Origin: Aphanothece cf. minutissima CCALA 015 | GTDB taxonomy: Bacteria; Cyanobacteriota; Cyanobacteriia; PCC-6307; Cyanobiaceae | Length of the DNA stretch: 64,000 nt | Direction: 5' to 3' | Assembly: GCA_003003925.1 (NCBI GenBank) | Contig: PVWP01000006.1 | Location: forward strand, 62,001-126,000 | Shown here: piece by piece, positions 36,441 to 45,800 of the stretch | Position numbering within the stretch: position 1 is the stretch's first letter | Layout of the letters: each line of letters starts with the position of its first letter | Made by a program: the position numbers and the translations under genes | The notes under the pieces: model-generated | What the model saw: the letters and a program-made list of their open reading frames with translations, nothing else | Database searches by the model: none | Told to the model about the DNA's origin: nothing

Positions 36441-37677
36441 GCCCGCAGGCCAGCACCCGCCCCTGCAGCGGTCGCCCCCGGCAGGGCCGGTTGGCCGCCA
36501 GGGAGCCATCGGGGGCCTCTTCCCAGCGCCAAGAGCGGCAGGGATCGAACAGCAGCCACTGCGCCGTGCCGGCCTCCAGGACCGGCTCCGGCAGGCCCAG
36601 GAAGCGGGCCGGTCCCCAGCAGAGGGCCTGCCAGAGCTGCTCCGGCCGCCAGCTCCGGCATCCCACCAGTTCCTCCCACAGCAGCGGCAGCACCAGACCG
36701 TGGCCCGCCACGCCGGGGCGGCGCTGGTCGAGGGGCAGCAGCTCCTCCTCCGCATCCAGGGCGATGTGGTGCACCGCGACGGCGCTGATGACCCCGTCGG
36801 CCAGGCCGTCGATCAGGGCGCGCCGATCAGCCGGCCCCCCCAGGGACGGCTCCACCAGCCAGCCCTCGTCGGCGGGATCGAGGCCACCGCTGTCGGCGAC
36901 CAGGTGCCACCAGCCCACCGAGGCCATGGGCGCCTGGCCATGGCGCCGCAGCCGGGCCACCGCTTCGGCGGTGGAGACATTCATCAGCCGCAGGTTCGCC
37001 GCGGGCAGGTCGTCGGCCAGGGAGAGCAGGGTCTCGAGGGGGAGGGTCTCGCTGCCGGGGGGATCGAGGGGCCAGCCCGCCCGCAGGGCTTCCACCCGCT
37101 CCCGCACGAAGCCGCGCCGTGCCAGGGCCCCGTCCCGGGGCGGCAGCAGCACCGGCCGGTCCCCCATCTCCCCGAGCCGCAGGCCGCGCTCCAGCAGATC
37201 GAGCGGCGGCAGGGCCGCCCCGGCCGCCAGGCCGCAGGAGCCGGCGGCCAGCTGGTCGCCGTGGGGGGCCAGGTCCCGGTCGAGGCCGTCGACGCTGAAG
37301 CTGCCCCAGGTGAGCAGCCGCATCGGGTCCGGCCAGCTCCAGGCCAGCCGCTCGGGCCGATCGCGCCAGCTGGAGGCCCACGGGAGCAGGGCCACGGTGC
37401 CGTAGCCGCCCGAGGCGGCGGCCTCCCGGAGGCTGGCCAGGGTTTCGGCACGCCCCTGCAGGGGGTCCTCCAGCACGCTGTGGGGATCCACCAGGGCCGG
37501 TGCCAGCCAGCAGCCCTCGGCGTCGAACGGGGCGACGCCGGCCGCCCCCAGGACCACGTCCGGCTCCGGGTCGATCGCCCGCAGCACCCCGTCCTCCAGC
37601 AGCACATCGGCCCGTCGCGGCGGCCGCCCCGGGGCCTCCAGCAGAGTCACCCCGCGGATCAGCAGCTGACGGACCAT
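36394..37677 (-). CDS. dihydroorotase-like protein lacking metal ligands
   Basis: A 427-residue amidohydrolase-fold protein aligned by eye with PyrC/AllB dihydroorotases from end to end. At the first metal site the usual D-x-H-x-H becomes DPHSVLEDP (H66 kept, next position S67-V68). The HVST motif is NVST (N233 for His). The TDHAPH motif is AVHHIAL (residues 301-307), so the catalytic Asp is gone. The carboxylated lysine is not evident either. Known PyrC' pseudoenzymes act as structural partners of aspartate transcarbamoylase; that role here is inference. ATG at 37677 is the natural start. It overlaps lepB by 47 bp. Confidence 0.82.
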   Translation of the reverse strand: MVRQLLIRGVTLLEAPGRPPRRADVLLEDGVLRAIDPEPDVVLGAAGVAPFDAEGCWLAPALVDPHSVLEDPLQGRAETLASLREAAASGGYGTVALLPWASSWRDRPERLAWSWPDPMRLLTWGSFSVDGLDRDLAPHGDQLAAGSCGLAAGAALPPLDLLERGLRLGEMGDRPVLLPPRDGALARRGFVRERVEALRAGWPLDPPGSETLPLETLLSLADDLPAANLRLMNVSTAEAVARLRRHGQAPMASVGWWHLVADSGGLDPADEGWLVEPSLGGPADRRALIDGLADGVISAVAVHHIALDAEEELLPLDQRRPGVAGHGLVLPLLWEELVGCRSWRPEQLWQALCWGPARFLGLPEPVLEAGTAQWLLFDPCRSWRWEEAPDGSLAANRPCRGRPLQGRVLACGLSDPARWALAADRPS

Positions 37678-37705
37678 GGCAGGGGGCCTCGGTGGGATGG
37701 GCCGG

Positions 37706-39031
37706 CTAGAGGGCGCCGGCGGCCGTGCGATCGATCACGCCCCCCAGATGGGCGGTGAGATTGAGGGCACTGACCACCGGCGGCGCCGTCGCCCCCCGGG
37801 GATAGTCGATCACGGTCACGCCGCCGTTGCCCTGCTTGATGGCCCAGATGTCGGCGGGGGTGAGGCCGAGGAGGGCGCAGAGGATGGTCTTGTTGACCGC
37901 ATCATGGGCGACCACCAGGGCCGTCTCCCGGGGATCCAGCCCGGCGACGATCCGGTTCCAGGCCGCCAGCGACCGGTCCCACACCCCGCCGATGGTCTCC
38001 CCTTCCGGCATCTGCACGATCTCGGGGGTGCGCTTCCAGGCGGCGAGCAGGTCGGGCCAGCCGGCGGCGATCTCGCTTTCCAGCCGGCCCTCCCAGAGGC
38101 CGTGGCCGATCTCCCGCAGCCCCCGGGCGGTGGTGAGCGGCACGCCGGGATGGGAGCCCAGGATCACCTCGGCGGTGCGCAGGGGGCGGGCCATGTCGCT
38201 GCTGTAGGCGCGCTGCAGCGGGATCGGGGCCAGAAAGGCCCGCGCCGCCTCCGCCTGGGCCAGGCCGTGGGCGTTGAGGGGAATGTCGATCTGGCCCTGG
38301 AAACGGCCCTCCCGGTTCCAGTCGGTCTCGCCATGGCGCACCAGCAGCAACCGGCACCCAGGTCCGGCCGGGGGCAGGGCCATCCCCAGGTGGGCGGTGC
38401 CGTTGAGGGATTCCAGCTGCACCGAAGGCCGCCCGCCCTCGCCGCGGACCAGGTTGAGCACCGAGATGGAGGCGTTGTCGAGCCTGAGGCGCAGGAAGCC
38501 GCTCGCCCGCAGCCCCAGCAGGTGCAGCACCAGGCAGCGCAGGATGGCGTTGTGGGCCACCACCAGCACGGTGTCGTCATCACCGTGGCGGGCCAGCAGC
38601 CGATCGGCGAAACGACCCGCCTGCTCCAGCAGCTCGGGCACCGGCAGAAAACGGCTGCCATCGGCGCGCTGCAGCTCCATGGTCTCCGGGGCCTCGCGCC
38701 AGCGGCGCTCCTGCTCCGGATCCACGGCCCGCACCTCGCTGCGCAGCAGGCCGCTCCAGGGCGCCAGATCGATCTCCAGCAGATCGTCGTCGTAGACGGG
38801 GGCCAGCGGCGAGCCGTGGCGGGCCAGCAGGGCGGCCGCGGTGGCGCTGGCCCGCTGCAGCGGTGAGCTGTAGACGGCGGTGAAAGCAAGCTCCGCCAGG
38901 GCCTCCCCCGTGCAACGGGCCTGGCGCTGCCCCTCCTCGGTGAGGTTGGAGAGGTCGTCACGGCCCTGGATGCGGTGCTCCAGGTTGAAGCTGCTCAGCC
39001 CATGGCGGACCAGCACGATGCGAAGGGGCAA
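37706..39031 (-). CDS. tandem histidine phosphatase (phosphoglycerate-mutase-like)
   Basis: A 441-residue protein made of two complete histidine-phosphatase domains. Domain 1 (residues 1-215) begins IVLVRHGLSSFN and has VVAHNAILR. Domain 2 (about 225-430) begins LLLVRHGETDWN and has VVAHDAVNK. Both keep the RHG phospho-acceptor histidine and the second catalytic histidine. Cyanobacterial proteins of this type are annotated as phosphoglycerate mutases, but activities range over phosphatases such as phosphoserine phosphatase. The substrate cannot be named from sequence. It follows the dihydroorotase-like gene on the same strand, 28 bp upstream of it. Confidence 0.88.
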   Translation of the reverse strand: MPLRIVLVRHGLSSFNLEHRIQGRDDLSNLTEEGQRQARCTGEALAELAFTAVYSSPLQRASATAAALLARHGSPLAPVYDDDLLEIDLAPWSGLLRSEVRAVDPEQERRWREAPETMELQRADGSRFLPVPELLEQAGRFADRLLARHGDDDTVLVVAHNAILRCLVLHLLGLRASGFLRLRLDNASISVLNLVRGEGGRPSVQLESLNGTAHLGMALPPAGPGCRLLLVRHGETDWNREGRFQGQIDIPLNAHGLAQAEAARAFLAPIPLQRAYSSDMARPLRTAEVILGSHPGVPLTTARGLREIGHGLWEGRLESEIAAGWPDLLAAWKRTPEIVQMPEGETIGGVWDRSLAAWNRIVAGLDPRETALVVAHDAVNKTILCALLGLTPADIWAIKQGNGGVTVIDYPRGATAPPVVSALNLTAHLGGVIDRTAAGAL

Positions 39032-39112
39032 GGTGCTTGTTGCGCAGGCCCGGCCATCGTATGGGACGGGCGCAGGGGAGAATCAGCACCCATCGCCGCC
39101 GAGGTGGTCCGG

Positions 39113-40522
39113 TTGAACGGAACCCCTTCCCGATCCGGACCGCCCGCCTCCCCACCGGGCTGGAAGAGTCTGCTGGCCCTGCTCAGCCTGGCGCTGTGCG
39201 GCCTGCTCTGGGTGGGCGGCCTGATCGACAGCCTCGAGCGCCCGTCGGTGGTCGATTCCCTCAGCCTGCGGCAGCTCGAGCTGACCGCCCTGGCGGTCGA
39301 GGCCGTCCCGGCGGAGCTGCGGCCGCTGCTCACCGGGGAGGATCCGCGGCGGGAGCTGGGCCATGAGCTGCGGCGGCAGATGGAGGCCGCCGAGGAGCCA
39401 CCGCTGGCCCTGCGCCGCCTCGAGAGCGCCCTGCTGGAGCGCGACGCCGGCAGCGCGGCAGCCCTGGACGAGGACACCGAACTGAGGCAGCTGGCGACCC
39501 AGGTGGACGCCGTGCGGCGTCCCCTGATCCAGGCACTGCTCGACGGACGGCCGGTGACGGCGGAGCAACGCCGGCAGCTGCTCGCCCCCTGGTCGGCGCC
39601 GCTGATGGTGCAGCAGCTGGTCTGCGAACAGCTGCCGGGGGACCCGGGGGCCTGTCCGGCGGAGGAGCGGTCCCTGCGGCTGCTGCTCATGCTGCTGGCG
39701 GTGACCACCCTGCCGGCCCTGTTCCTGCTGGTGGGGGCCGCCCTGCTGCTGCGTCAGGGCTGGCTGGCCTGGCGCGGCCGGCTGGCCGCCGCGCCGCCGC
39801 TGGTGGGCCCGCCCCTGAGCCCCGTCGATGTGACCCTGCTGATCGCCGGCGGCTTCGTGGTGCTCGGCGAAGTCGTCGTGCCGATGGTGGTGCAGCCGCC
39901 GCTGCAGATCGCCCTGCAGCGCCTGGCGGCCCCCAGGGCCCTCAGTCAGGGCATCGAAGTGCTGGTGCTCTATGCCGCCTTGATGGCCGCCCCGCTGCTG
40001 CTGCTGGCCCTGATGCTGCCGCGCCGGGGGACCCCTCCGGCGGGGGGCTGGCTGCAGTGGCGGTGGCGGCCGGCCCGCTCGGCCCTCGGCGGTGCGCTGG
40101 CCAGCCTGCTGATGGTGCTGCCGGTGGTGACGGCCTCGAGCTGGGCGATCGACCGGATCTGGGCCGACCCTGGTGGCAGCAACCCCCTCCTCGACCTGGT
40201 CCTGACCAGCGCCGACCCGCTGGCGCTGGCCTGTTTCGCCGTCACCGCCCTGGTGGTGGCGCCCCTGTTCGAGGAGGTCCTGTTCCGGGGCGTGCTGCTG
40301 CCGGTGGCGGGCCAGAGGCTCGGCGGAGCCGGCGCGGTGGTGCTGAGTGCCTCCGTGTTCGCGATCGCCCACCTGAGCCTGGCGGAACTGGCCCCGCTGT
40401 TCGTGCTCGGCCTGGGCCTCGGCTGGCTGCGCTGGCGCAGCGGCCGGCTGGGCAGCGCCGTGCTGATGCACGCCCTCTGGAACGGGATGACCTTCATGAA
40501 TCTCCTCTTTCTCGCCGACTGA
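39113..40522 (+). CDS. CPBP family intramembrane metalloprotease
   Basis: A 469-residue polytopic protein. Helix 1 is at about residues 16-36, then a large extracytoplasmic segment follows (about 40-185). A cluster of membrane helices covers 190-460. The CPBP/Abi motifs are EEVLFRG (EExxxR), FAIAHLS and HALWNGM, the glutamates and histidines that form the active site. Homologues process prenylated or membrane proteins; this one's target is unknown. The TTG at 39113 with GAGG upstream is preferred over GTG at 39104. A further ATG at 38975 would place the N-terminus in non-family sequence. The FtsL-like gene starts 57 bp downstream. Confidence 0.85.
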   Translation: MNGTPSRSGPPASPPGWKSLLALLSLALCGLLWVGGLIDSLERPSVVDSLSLRQLELTALAVEAVPAELRPLLTGEDPRRELGHELRRQMEAAEEPPLALRRLESALLERDAGSAAALDEDTELRQLATQVDAVRRPLIQALLDGRPVTAEQRRQLLAPWSAPLMVQQLVCEQLPGDPGACPAEERSLRLLLMLLAVTTLPALFLLVGAALLLRQGWLAWRGRLAAAPPLVGPPLSPVDVTLLIAGGFVVLGEVVVPMVVQPPLQIALQRLAAPRALSQGIEVLVLYAALMAAPLLLLALMLPRRGTPPAGGWLQWRWRPARSALGGALASLLMVLPVVTASSWAIDRIWADPGGSNPLLDLVLTSADPLALACFAVTALVVAPLFEEVLFRGVLLPVAGQRLGGAGAVVLSASVFAIAHLSLAELAPLFVLGLGLGWLRWRSGRLGSAVLMHALWNGMTFMNLLFLAD

Positions 40523-40579
40523 CGGCGCTTGCTGCGGTCCCCGATGGGTGGTTCACTTGCGCAGTGCCTATCAGGTCCC

Positions 40580-41032
40580 TTGGCCGCCTCCCCCGCCCCA
40601 CGCAGCCAGTCCCCGCTGCCGAATCCGAGGTCCCTGCAGCGGCCCCTGCAGCTGATCGAGGGGTCCCTCTCGGCGCGCCGGATCGAACGCCAGGCCCCCT
40701 GGCTGGCCGGCCTGCATCGGATCAGCAGCGGCGCCCTGGTGGGACTGGGCTTGTCCATGCTCGGCCTGAGCGCCCTCACCCTGCACTGGCAGAACCAGTG
40801 GGCGCACAGCTTCGCCAAGCTGGAGGCCTCCAAGACCCTCGAGCACCGCATGCAGGAGTCGTCCGCCCTGCTCGAGCAGCATCACCTCAGCCTGGTGCGG
40901 CGTCCCGGCCTGCTGGAGCCCACCAGCAGCGCCAAGCTCATCCATCTGCCTGAACCCCGCAGCAGCCGCCCCCGCGCCCCCCTGCCGCTGCTCGCCGGCT
41001 TCCAGCTGCGCGCCATCCCGGCCGGCTACTGA
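40580..41032 (+). CDS. FtsL-like bitopic membrane protein preceding ftsI
   Basis: About 150 residues from the TTG at 40580 (starts at 40529 and 40544 are also possible). A basic, Pro-rich cytoplasmic N-terminus (1-48) is followed by a single membrane helix (about 49-68). A short extracytoplasmic stretch comes next, with a heptad-like segment (QNQWAHSFAKLEASKTLEHR, 71-90) and MQESSALLEQHHLSL. The tail has LEPTSSAKLIHLPEP and ends FQLRAIPAGY. Topology, size, coiled coil and position just before ftsI match FtsL, which other bacteria encode at the same place. Sequence similarity to FtsL is not readable by eye. Its TGA overlaps the ftsI ATG by one base. Confidence 0.72.
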   Translation: MAASPAPRSQSPLPNPRSLQRPLQLIEGSLSARRIERQAPWLAGLHRISSGALVGLGLSMLGLSALTLHWQNQWAHSFAKLEASKTLEHRMQESSALLEQHHLSLVRRPGLLEPTSSAKLIHLPEPRSSRPRAPLPLLAGFQLRAIPAGY

Positions 41033-42879
41033 TGCCCCCCGCCTCCCGTTCCGGGCCCGGCGAGGGCCGCCCCCCGGTGGGCGCCGCCGGGGGTGGACGC
41101 CGCCCCAGGGGAGCGGCAACGCGGCGGGTGGTGGAGATCCAGCCGATCCCCACCGGCCGCATGCTCACGGTCTACGTGCTGCTGTGCGCCGCCCTGGTCG
41201 GGCTGGCGGGACGGCTGGCCTGGCTCCAGGTGGTGAAATCCCCCGAGCTTCAGGCCCGGGCCAGGGCCATCCAGACCCATGCGGTCACGCCCATCGGCAA
41301 GCGGCGCACCATCGTCGACCGGATGGGCCGGCTGGTGGCCCTCGATGAGGAGCGCTTCACCCTCTGGGCCCACCCGCGTTACTTCAACCTTCCCGGCGAC
41401 GAGCCCCAGCAGGTCCGTCCCCCCGCCGACGTGGTCAGGGAGCTCTCCAAGGTGCTGGCCCAGCCGCCGGCCGACCTGCTGGAGACCATCGGCAGCCGTC
41501 GCAGCGGCGTCAAGCTCGCCACCGGCCTGGATCCGGAAACGGCGAACCGGGTCAAGGAGCTGGGCATCAGCGGCCTCGACCTTGAGGCCTATCCCCAGCG
41601 CGTCTATCCCCAGGGGTCCCTGTTCGCCAACGTGGTGGGCTTCCTCAACCTGGAGAGGGTGGCCCAGGCGGGCCTGGAGCAGAGCCGGGACCGGGACCTG
41701 CGCCGCCAGGAGGTGACCCTGAGCATGCGCCGTGGCGCCGACGGCACCCCCCTGCCCGACGGCCTCCAGGCCGGGGCGCTCTACGGCGACGACCTGCGGC
41801 TGCAGCTCACCCTCGATGCCCGTCTGCAGCAGGTGGCCCAGCAGGCCCTGACCAAGCAGGTCAAGCAGTGGCGGGCCAAGCAGGGCGCGGCCCTGGTCAT
41901 GAATGCCCGCAACGGCGAGATCCTGGCCCTGGCCTCCACCCCCACCTACGACCCCAACCGGTTCTGGAGCTACAGCCCCGCCCTGTTCCGGGAATGGTCG
42001 GTGCAGGATCTCTACGAACCCGGCTCCACCTTCAAGCCCATCAACCTGGCCCTGGCCCTGCAGGAGAAGGCGATCCGCCCCGGCGACAAAGTGAACGACG
42101 TGGGCCAGCTGACGATCGGTGGCTGGCCGATCTTCAACCACGACCGCCGCGCCAACGGCGTGATCGACTTCCCCACGGTGCTGCAGGTGTCCAGCAACGT
42201 GGCGATGGTGAAGGCCATGGCCCAGGTGAAGCGCGATCGCTTCTGGCACTGGCTGCGGGCCTTCGGCATCGACGAGATGCCGGACACCGACCTGCCCGGG
42301 GCCGTGGCCGGCCAGCTCAAGAGCCGCAGCGAGTTCACCTCGGCGCCGATCGAGCCGGCGGTCGCCGCCTTCGGCCAGGGTTTCTCCCTGACCCCCCTCA
42401 AGCTGCTGCAGCTGCACGGGATGCTCGCCAACGGCGGCCGGCTGGTGAGTCCCCACATCACCCGCGGCCTGCGTTCCGGCGATGCCCTGGCCAGCGCCAC
42501 CGCCCCCACGGGCGTCCAGCTGCTGGATCCGGCCGTCACCCGCACCGTGGTCAAGTGGATGGAATCGGTGGTGGAGAACGGCAAGGGGATGAAGATCCCC
42601 GGCTACCGGATCGCCGGCAAGACGGGCACGGCCCAGAAGGCCCGCAACGGGGTGTACATCCCCGGAGCGCGGATCTGCAGCTTCGTGGCGATCCTGCCGG
42701 CGGAGGATCCCAGCTACGTGGTGCTGGTGGTGGTGGACGAACCCCAGGGGGGCAATGCCTACGGCTCCACCGTGGCCCTGCCGGTGGCCCGGCAGATCGC
42801 CGAGGCCCTGCTGGTGATCGAGAAGGTGCCCCCCAGCCAGCCCACCGCCCGCCTCACCGCCAAGGCCGGCCGCTCCTGA
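41032..42879 (+). CDS. ftsI: peptidoglycan transpeptidase FtsI (PBP2b/3 type)
   Basis: A 615-residue class B penicillin-binding protein. The first 40 residues are basic and Gly/Pro-rich, then a membrane anchor (about 44-62, [17 protein letters not shown]). A dimerisation/pedestal domain spans 70-260. The transpeptidase domain follows with S332-x-x-K335 (PGSTFKP), S387-S-N389 and K530-T-G. It makes septal cross-links with FtsW. Its ATG shares a base with the TGA of the FtsL-like gene, so translation is coupled. No FtsW, MraY or Mur genes are adjacent, in keeping with the broken dcw cluster of cyanobacteria. Confidence 0.94.
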   Translation: MPPASRSGPGEGRPPVGAAGGGRRPRGAATRRVVEIQPIPTGRMLTVYVLLCAALVGLAGRLAWLQVVKSPELQARARAIQTHAVTPIGKRRTIVDRMGRLVALDEERFTLWAHPRYFNLPGDEPQQVRPPADVVRELSKVLAQPPADLLETIGSRRSGVKLATGLDPETANRVKELGISGLDLEAYPQRVYPQGSLFANVVGFLNLERVAQAGLEQSRDRDLRRQEVTLSMRRGADGTPLPDGLQAGALYGDDLRLQLTLDARLQQVAQQALTKQVKQWRAKQGAALVMNARNGEILALASTPTYDPNRFWSYSPALFREWSVQDLYEPGSTFKPINLALALQEKAIRPGDKVNDVGQLTIGGWPIFNHDRRANGVIDFPTVLQVSSNVAMVKAMAQVKRDRFWHWLRAFGIDEMPDTDLPGAVAGQLKSRSEFTSAPIEPAVAAFGQGFSLTPLKLLQLHGMLANGGRLVSPHITRGLRSGDALASATAPTGVQLLDPAVTRTVVKWMESVVENGKGMKIPGYRIAGKTGTAQKARNGVYIPGARICSFVAILPAEDPSYVVLVVVDEPQGGNAYGSTVALPVARQIAEALLVIEKVPPSQPTARLTAKAGRS

Positions 42880-42976
42880 GCCACCCTGTCCTCATTCCCA
42901 CAACCCCCGTGCATCGCCGCGGGGGGCCATGGCTAGCGTCAAGGCCAGCAGACAACGCGCCCGACACCGTTCCACG

Positions 42977-44146
42977 ATGGCCAACCTTCTCGAACAACTG
43001 GCCGCCATGACCGTGGTCGTGGCCGACACCGGCGACATCGACGCGATCCGCCAGTTCACGCCGCGGGATGCCACCACCAATCCGTCCCTGATCCTGGCCG
43101 CCGCCCAGATCCCCACCTACCAGGAGCTGATCGACCGCTCCCTGCGCGAATCCCGGCAGGTGATCGGTGCCGAGGCCCCCGCCGAGGACGTGGTGCGCGA
43201 GGCCATTGACGAGATCAGCGTCACCTTCGGCAAGGAGATCCTCAAGATCGTCCCGGGGCGGGTGTCCACCGAGGTGGATGCGCGTCTCAGCTACGACACC
43301 GAGGCCACCATCACCAAGGCCCGCAAGCTGATCGGCCTCTACGCCCAGGCGGGCATCGGCACCGACCGGGTGCTGATCAAGATCGCCTCCACCTGGGAGG
43401 GCATCAAGGCGGCGGAGGTGCTCGAGCGTGAGGGCATCCACTGCAACCTCACCCTGCTGTTCGGCTTCGCCCAGGCCGTGGCCTGCGCCGAGGCGGGCAT
43501 CACCCTGATCTCGCCGTTCGTGGGGCGCATCCTCGACTGGTACAAGAAATCCACCGGTCGCGACAGCTATCCCGGGGCGGAGGATCCGGGTGTGCTCTCG
43601 GTGACGCGGATCTTCAACTACTTCAAGACCCACGGCTACGGCACCGAGGTGATGGGCGCCAGCTTCCGCAACATCGACGAGATCGTCGAACTGGCGGGCT
43701 GCGACCTGCTGACCATCTCCCCGGCCCTGATGGACCAGCTGCGCCAGAGCGACGCCCTGCTGGAACGCCGCCTCGATGCCGCCCATCCGGGCGCCAGCGA
43801 AGAGCGGATCCATATCGACGAGGCCACCTTCCGCACGATGATGGCGGCGGATGCCATGGCCAGCGAGAAGCTCGATGAGGGCATCCGGGGCTTCTCCAAG
43901 GCGATCGAGACCCTCGAAGGCCAGCTGGCCCATCGCCTGGCCGTGATCGAGGGCGGGGCCGCCTTCACCCATGCGGTGCACGAGATCTTCCTGCTCAACG
44001 ATCTCGACGGCGACGGCTGCATCACCCGGGAGGAATGGCTCGGCAGCGATGCCGTCTTCGATGCCCTCGACACCGACAACGACGGCCGCCTCGCCCCCGA
44101 GGATGTGCGCGGCGGCCTGGGAGCGCCGCTGGCGATCAGCCGCTGA
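42977..44146 (+). CDS. tal: transaldolase with C-terminal EF-hand domain
   Basis: A 389-residue protein. Residues 1-320 are a TalB-type transaldolase, with the Schiff-base lysine K135 in [11 protein letters not shown] and the [10 protein letters not shown] and [10 protein letters not shown] blocks. It moves a dihydroxyacetone unit in the pentose phosphate pathway. Residues 335-380 carry two EF-hand loops: D342-x-D344-x-D346 ... E353 and D365-x-D367-x-D369 ... D376, the ligand pattern DxDxDG. Calcium binding is thus plausible. EF-hand transaldolases are known in cyanobacteria. The ATG at 42977 fits TalB; the frame above it is not conserved. The cyclic-nucleotide-binding protein follows on the same strand. 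Confidence 0.94.
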   Translation: MANLLEQLAAMTVVVADTGDIDAIRQFTPRDATTNPSLILAAAQIPTYQELIDRSLRESRQVIGAEAPAEDVVREAIDEISVTFGKEILKIVPGRVSTEVDARLSYDTEATITKARKLIGLYAQAGIGTDRVLIKIASTWEGIKAAEVLEREGIHCNLTLLFGFAQAVACAEAGITLISPFVGRILDWYKKSTGRDSYPGAEDPGVLSVTRIFNYFKTHGYGTEVMGASFRNIDEIVELAGCDLLTISPALMDQLRQSDALLERRLDAAHPGASEERIHIDEATFRTMMAADAMASEKLDEGIRGFSKAIETLEGQLAHRLAVIEGGAAFTHAVHEIFLLNDLDGDGCITREEWLGSDAVFDALDTDNDGRLAPEDVRGGLGAPLAISR

Positions 44147-44228
44147 AGCCCGGGCCGCCCGCCGCCGCCCCTGCCTTGATCGGTTGTTCACCTTGATGGG
44201 CAAGGATGGATTCCCCCCCTGTTCGCGC

Positions 44229-44618
44229 ATGGCCCACACCGTCCACGCCCTCGACACCATGCGCGCCCTCGCCGACAAGGGTGAGGTGCGGGACGTCGAG
44301 GCGGGTTCCGTCATCTTCCGGGCCGGGGAGCCCGGTGACTGCATGTTCGGCCTGCTGGAGGGGACGGTGCGGCTCAGCTGGAACGCCGATGCCGGCCACG
44401 AGGACATCCAGGCCGGCGACGTCTTCGGGGCCGGGGCCTTGGTCACCCAGGACCATCGCCGCTACGGCCATGCCACGGCCCTCACCCCCTGCCGGCTGCT
44501 GGTGATGAACCGCGAGAAGTTCCTGTTCGCCGTCCAGGAGGCGCCCATGTTCGCCATCGAGCTGCTGGGCTCCATCGACCAGCGCCTGCGGGACCTCAAG
44601 GGCGCCAGCCGCTCCTGA
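44229..44618 (+). CDS. stand-alone cyclic nucleotide-binding domain protein
   Basis: A 129-residue protein that is almost exactly one cNMP-binding domain: VEAGSVIFRAGEPGDCMFGLLEGTVRLSW, the GDVFGAGAL turn and TALTPCRLLVMNREKFLFAV. The phosphate-binding cassette looks partial: the usual FGE(L/I)AL is FGAGAL, with the ribose-binding Glu replaced. A helix-turn-helix is absent, so it is not a CRP activator. It may be a regulatory module that works in trans, possibly without ligand. An ATG at 44196 would add 11 residues. It follows the EF-hand transaldolase with an 82-bp gap. Confidence 0.85.
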   Translation: MAHTVHALDTMRALADKGEVRDVEAGSVIFRAGEPGDCMFGLLEGTVRLSWNADAGHEDIQAGDVFGAGALVTQDHRRYGHATALTPCRLLVMNREKFLFAVQEAPMFAIELLGSIDQRLRDLKGASRS

Positions 44619-44660
44619 GGGGCTGGCGGGGCCTCCGGCACCGCGACCCGTGTCGCCCCC

Positions 44661-45800
44661 TCAGCCCCGCTGGAACAGCAGCCGGCGGATGACCCGCTGG
44701 GCGATCTCGCCGTAGCCCATCTCCCCCGAGAGGATCTGGGCGATGCGCTGGGGCGCGGTGGGCCGCTTGATGCCGAGCTGGTAGCCCACCCGCGGCACCC
44801 GGTAGAACACCTGGGCGATGCGTTTGCCCCAGGCCATCGAATCGCCCCAGGCCTCACGCATCCGCAGGCTGTAGTGCTCCAGCGCGGCGCCGTCGCCATC
44901 CAGCCAGCGGTCGAGGGCCGCCGCCGCTTCGCAGCCGCTGAGCAGGGAGGGCCGCAGGCCCTCGGCCAGGAAGGGATCGCAGAGCGAAGCGGCATCACCG
45001 ACCGCCACCAGGCCCGGGCCATGGAGGGGGTGGTGGCCGTTCCACAGGCGCAGCTGGCCGTGGCGGCGCTCCCCCGCCGATTCCGGCAGCCCCAGGCTGG
45101 GCAGCAGGGCGGAGAGCACCGCCCCACTGTCGGCCTCCTGCTGGCCGACGAAGGTGCCCACCCCGATGCTGTAGCCGCCCCGGCGGGGAAACACCCAGCA
45201 GAAGCCGTGGTGCACCAGGCCGAACTCGAAACGGGCCATGTCGGCGGGATCGGGATCGGCCGCCACCTCCACCGACACGGTGGCGGCGAAGCGGGGCCGG
45301 GAGGGCCCCAGGCCCAGGGGCGCCGCGAAGCGGGAGCCGGAGCCGTCGGCGATCACCACGGCCCGGGCCAGCAGCCGCAGGTCCCCCGGCCCGGCGACCT
45401 CCCAGAGGCCATCGTCACGGCGCTCGATCCGCTCGGCCCGGCAGCCGTGGCGCAGCTCGCCGCCGGCCTCGACGGCCCGCTCGGCCAGGAAGGCGTCGAG
45501 GACGCTGCGGCGCACGATCCAGAACGGGGCTTCCCCCGGCAGCTCGGCCGTCACCGGATCCTCCAGGCACCAGGTGAACCGCACCCGGCGGATCACCTGG
45601 TCGACGGCGGGGGCCAGATCGAAGGGGAACCAGCGCTGCACCGAAGCGGCCATGCCGCCGCCGCAGGGCTTGGACCGTCCCGGGGGCTGGGCCTCCAGCA
45701 GGATCACCCGGCGCCCCCGGTTGGCCAGGTGGAACGCCGCCGCGCCGCCGGCGGGGCCGGCCCCGACGACGATCACGTCGGCATCGGCAGGGCTGCTCAC
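44661..45800 (-). CDS. geranylgeranyl reductase-family FAD oxidoreductase
   Basis: A 379-residue flavoprotein. The FAD dinucleotide fold is [21 protein letters not shown] with ILLEAQ; the CGGGM motif follows at about residue 47; the second FAD motif is [23 protein letters not shown]. This is the GGR/ChlP superfamily, which reduces isoprenoid chains, but ChlP-specific features are not clear enough to call it ChlP. A substrate among prenyl lipids or quinones is likely. The start is GTG at 45800, overlapping the frr stop as GTGA; so it is translated after pyrH and frr. Confidence 0.84.
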   Translation of the reverse strand: MSSPADADVIVVGAGPAGGAAAFHLANRGRRVILLEAQPPGRSKPCGGGMAASVQRWFPFDLAPAVDQVIRRVRFTWCLEDPVTAELPGEAPFWIVRRSVLDAFLAERAVEAGGELRHGCRAERIERRDDGLWEVAGPGDLRLLARAVVIADGSGSRFAAPLGLGPSRPRFAATVSVEVAADPDPADMARFEFGLVHHGFCWVFPRRGGYSIGVGTFVGQQEADSGAVLSALLPSLGLPESAGERRHGQLRLWNGHHPLHGPGLVAVGDAASLCDPFLAEGLRPSLLSGCEAAAALDRWLDGDGAALEHYSLRMREAWGDSMAWGKRIAQVFYRVPRVGYQLGIKRPTAPQRIAQILSGEMGYGEIAQRVIRRLLFQRG

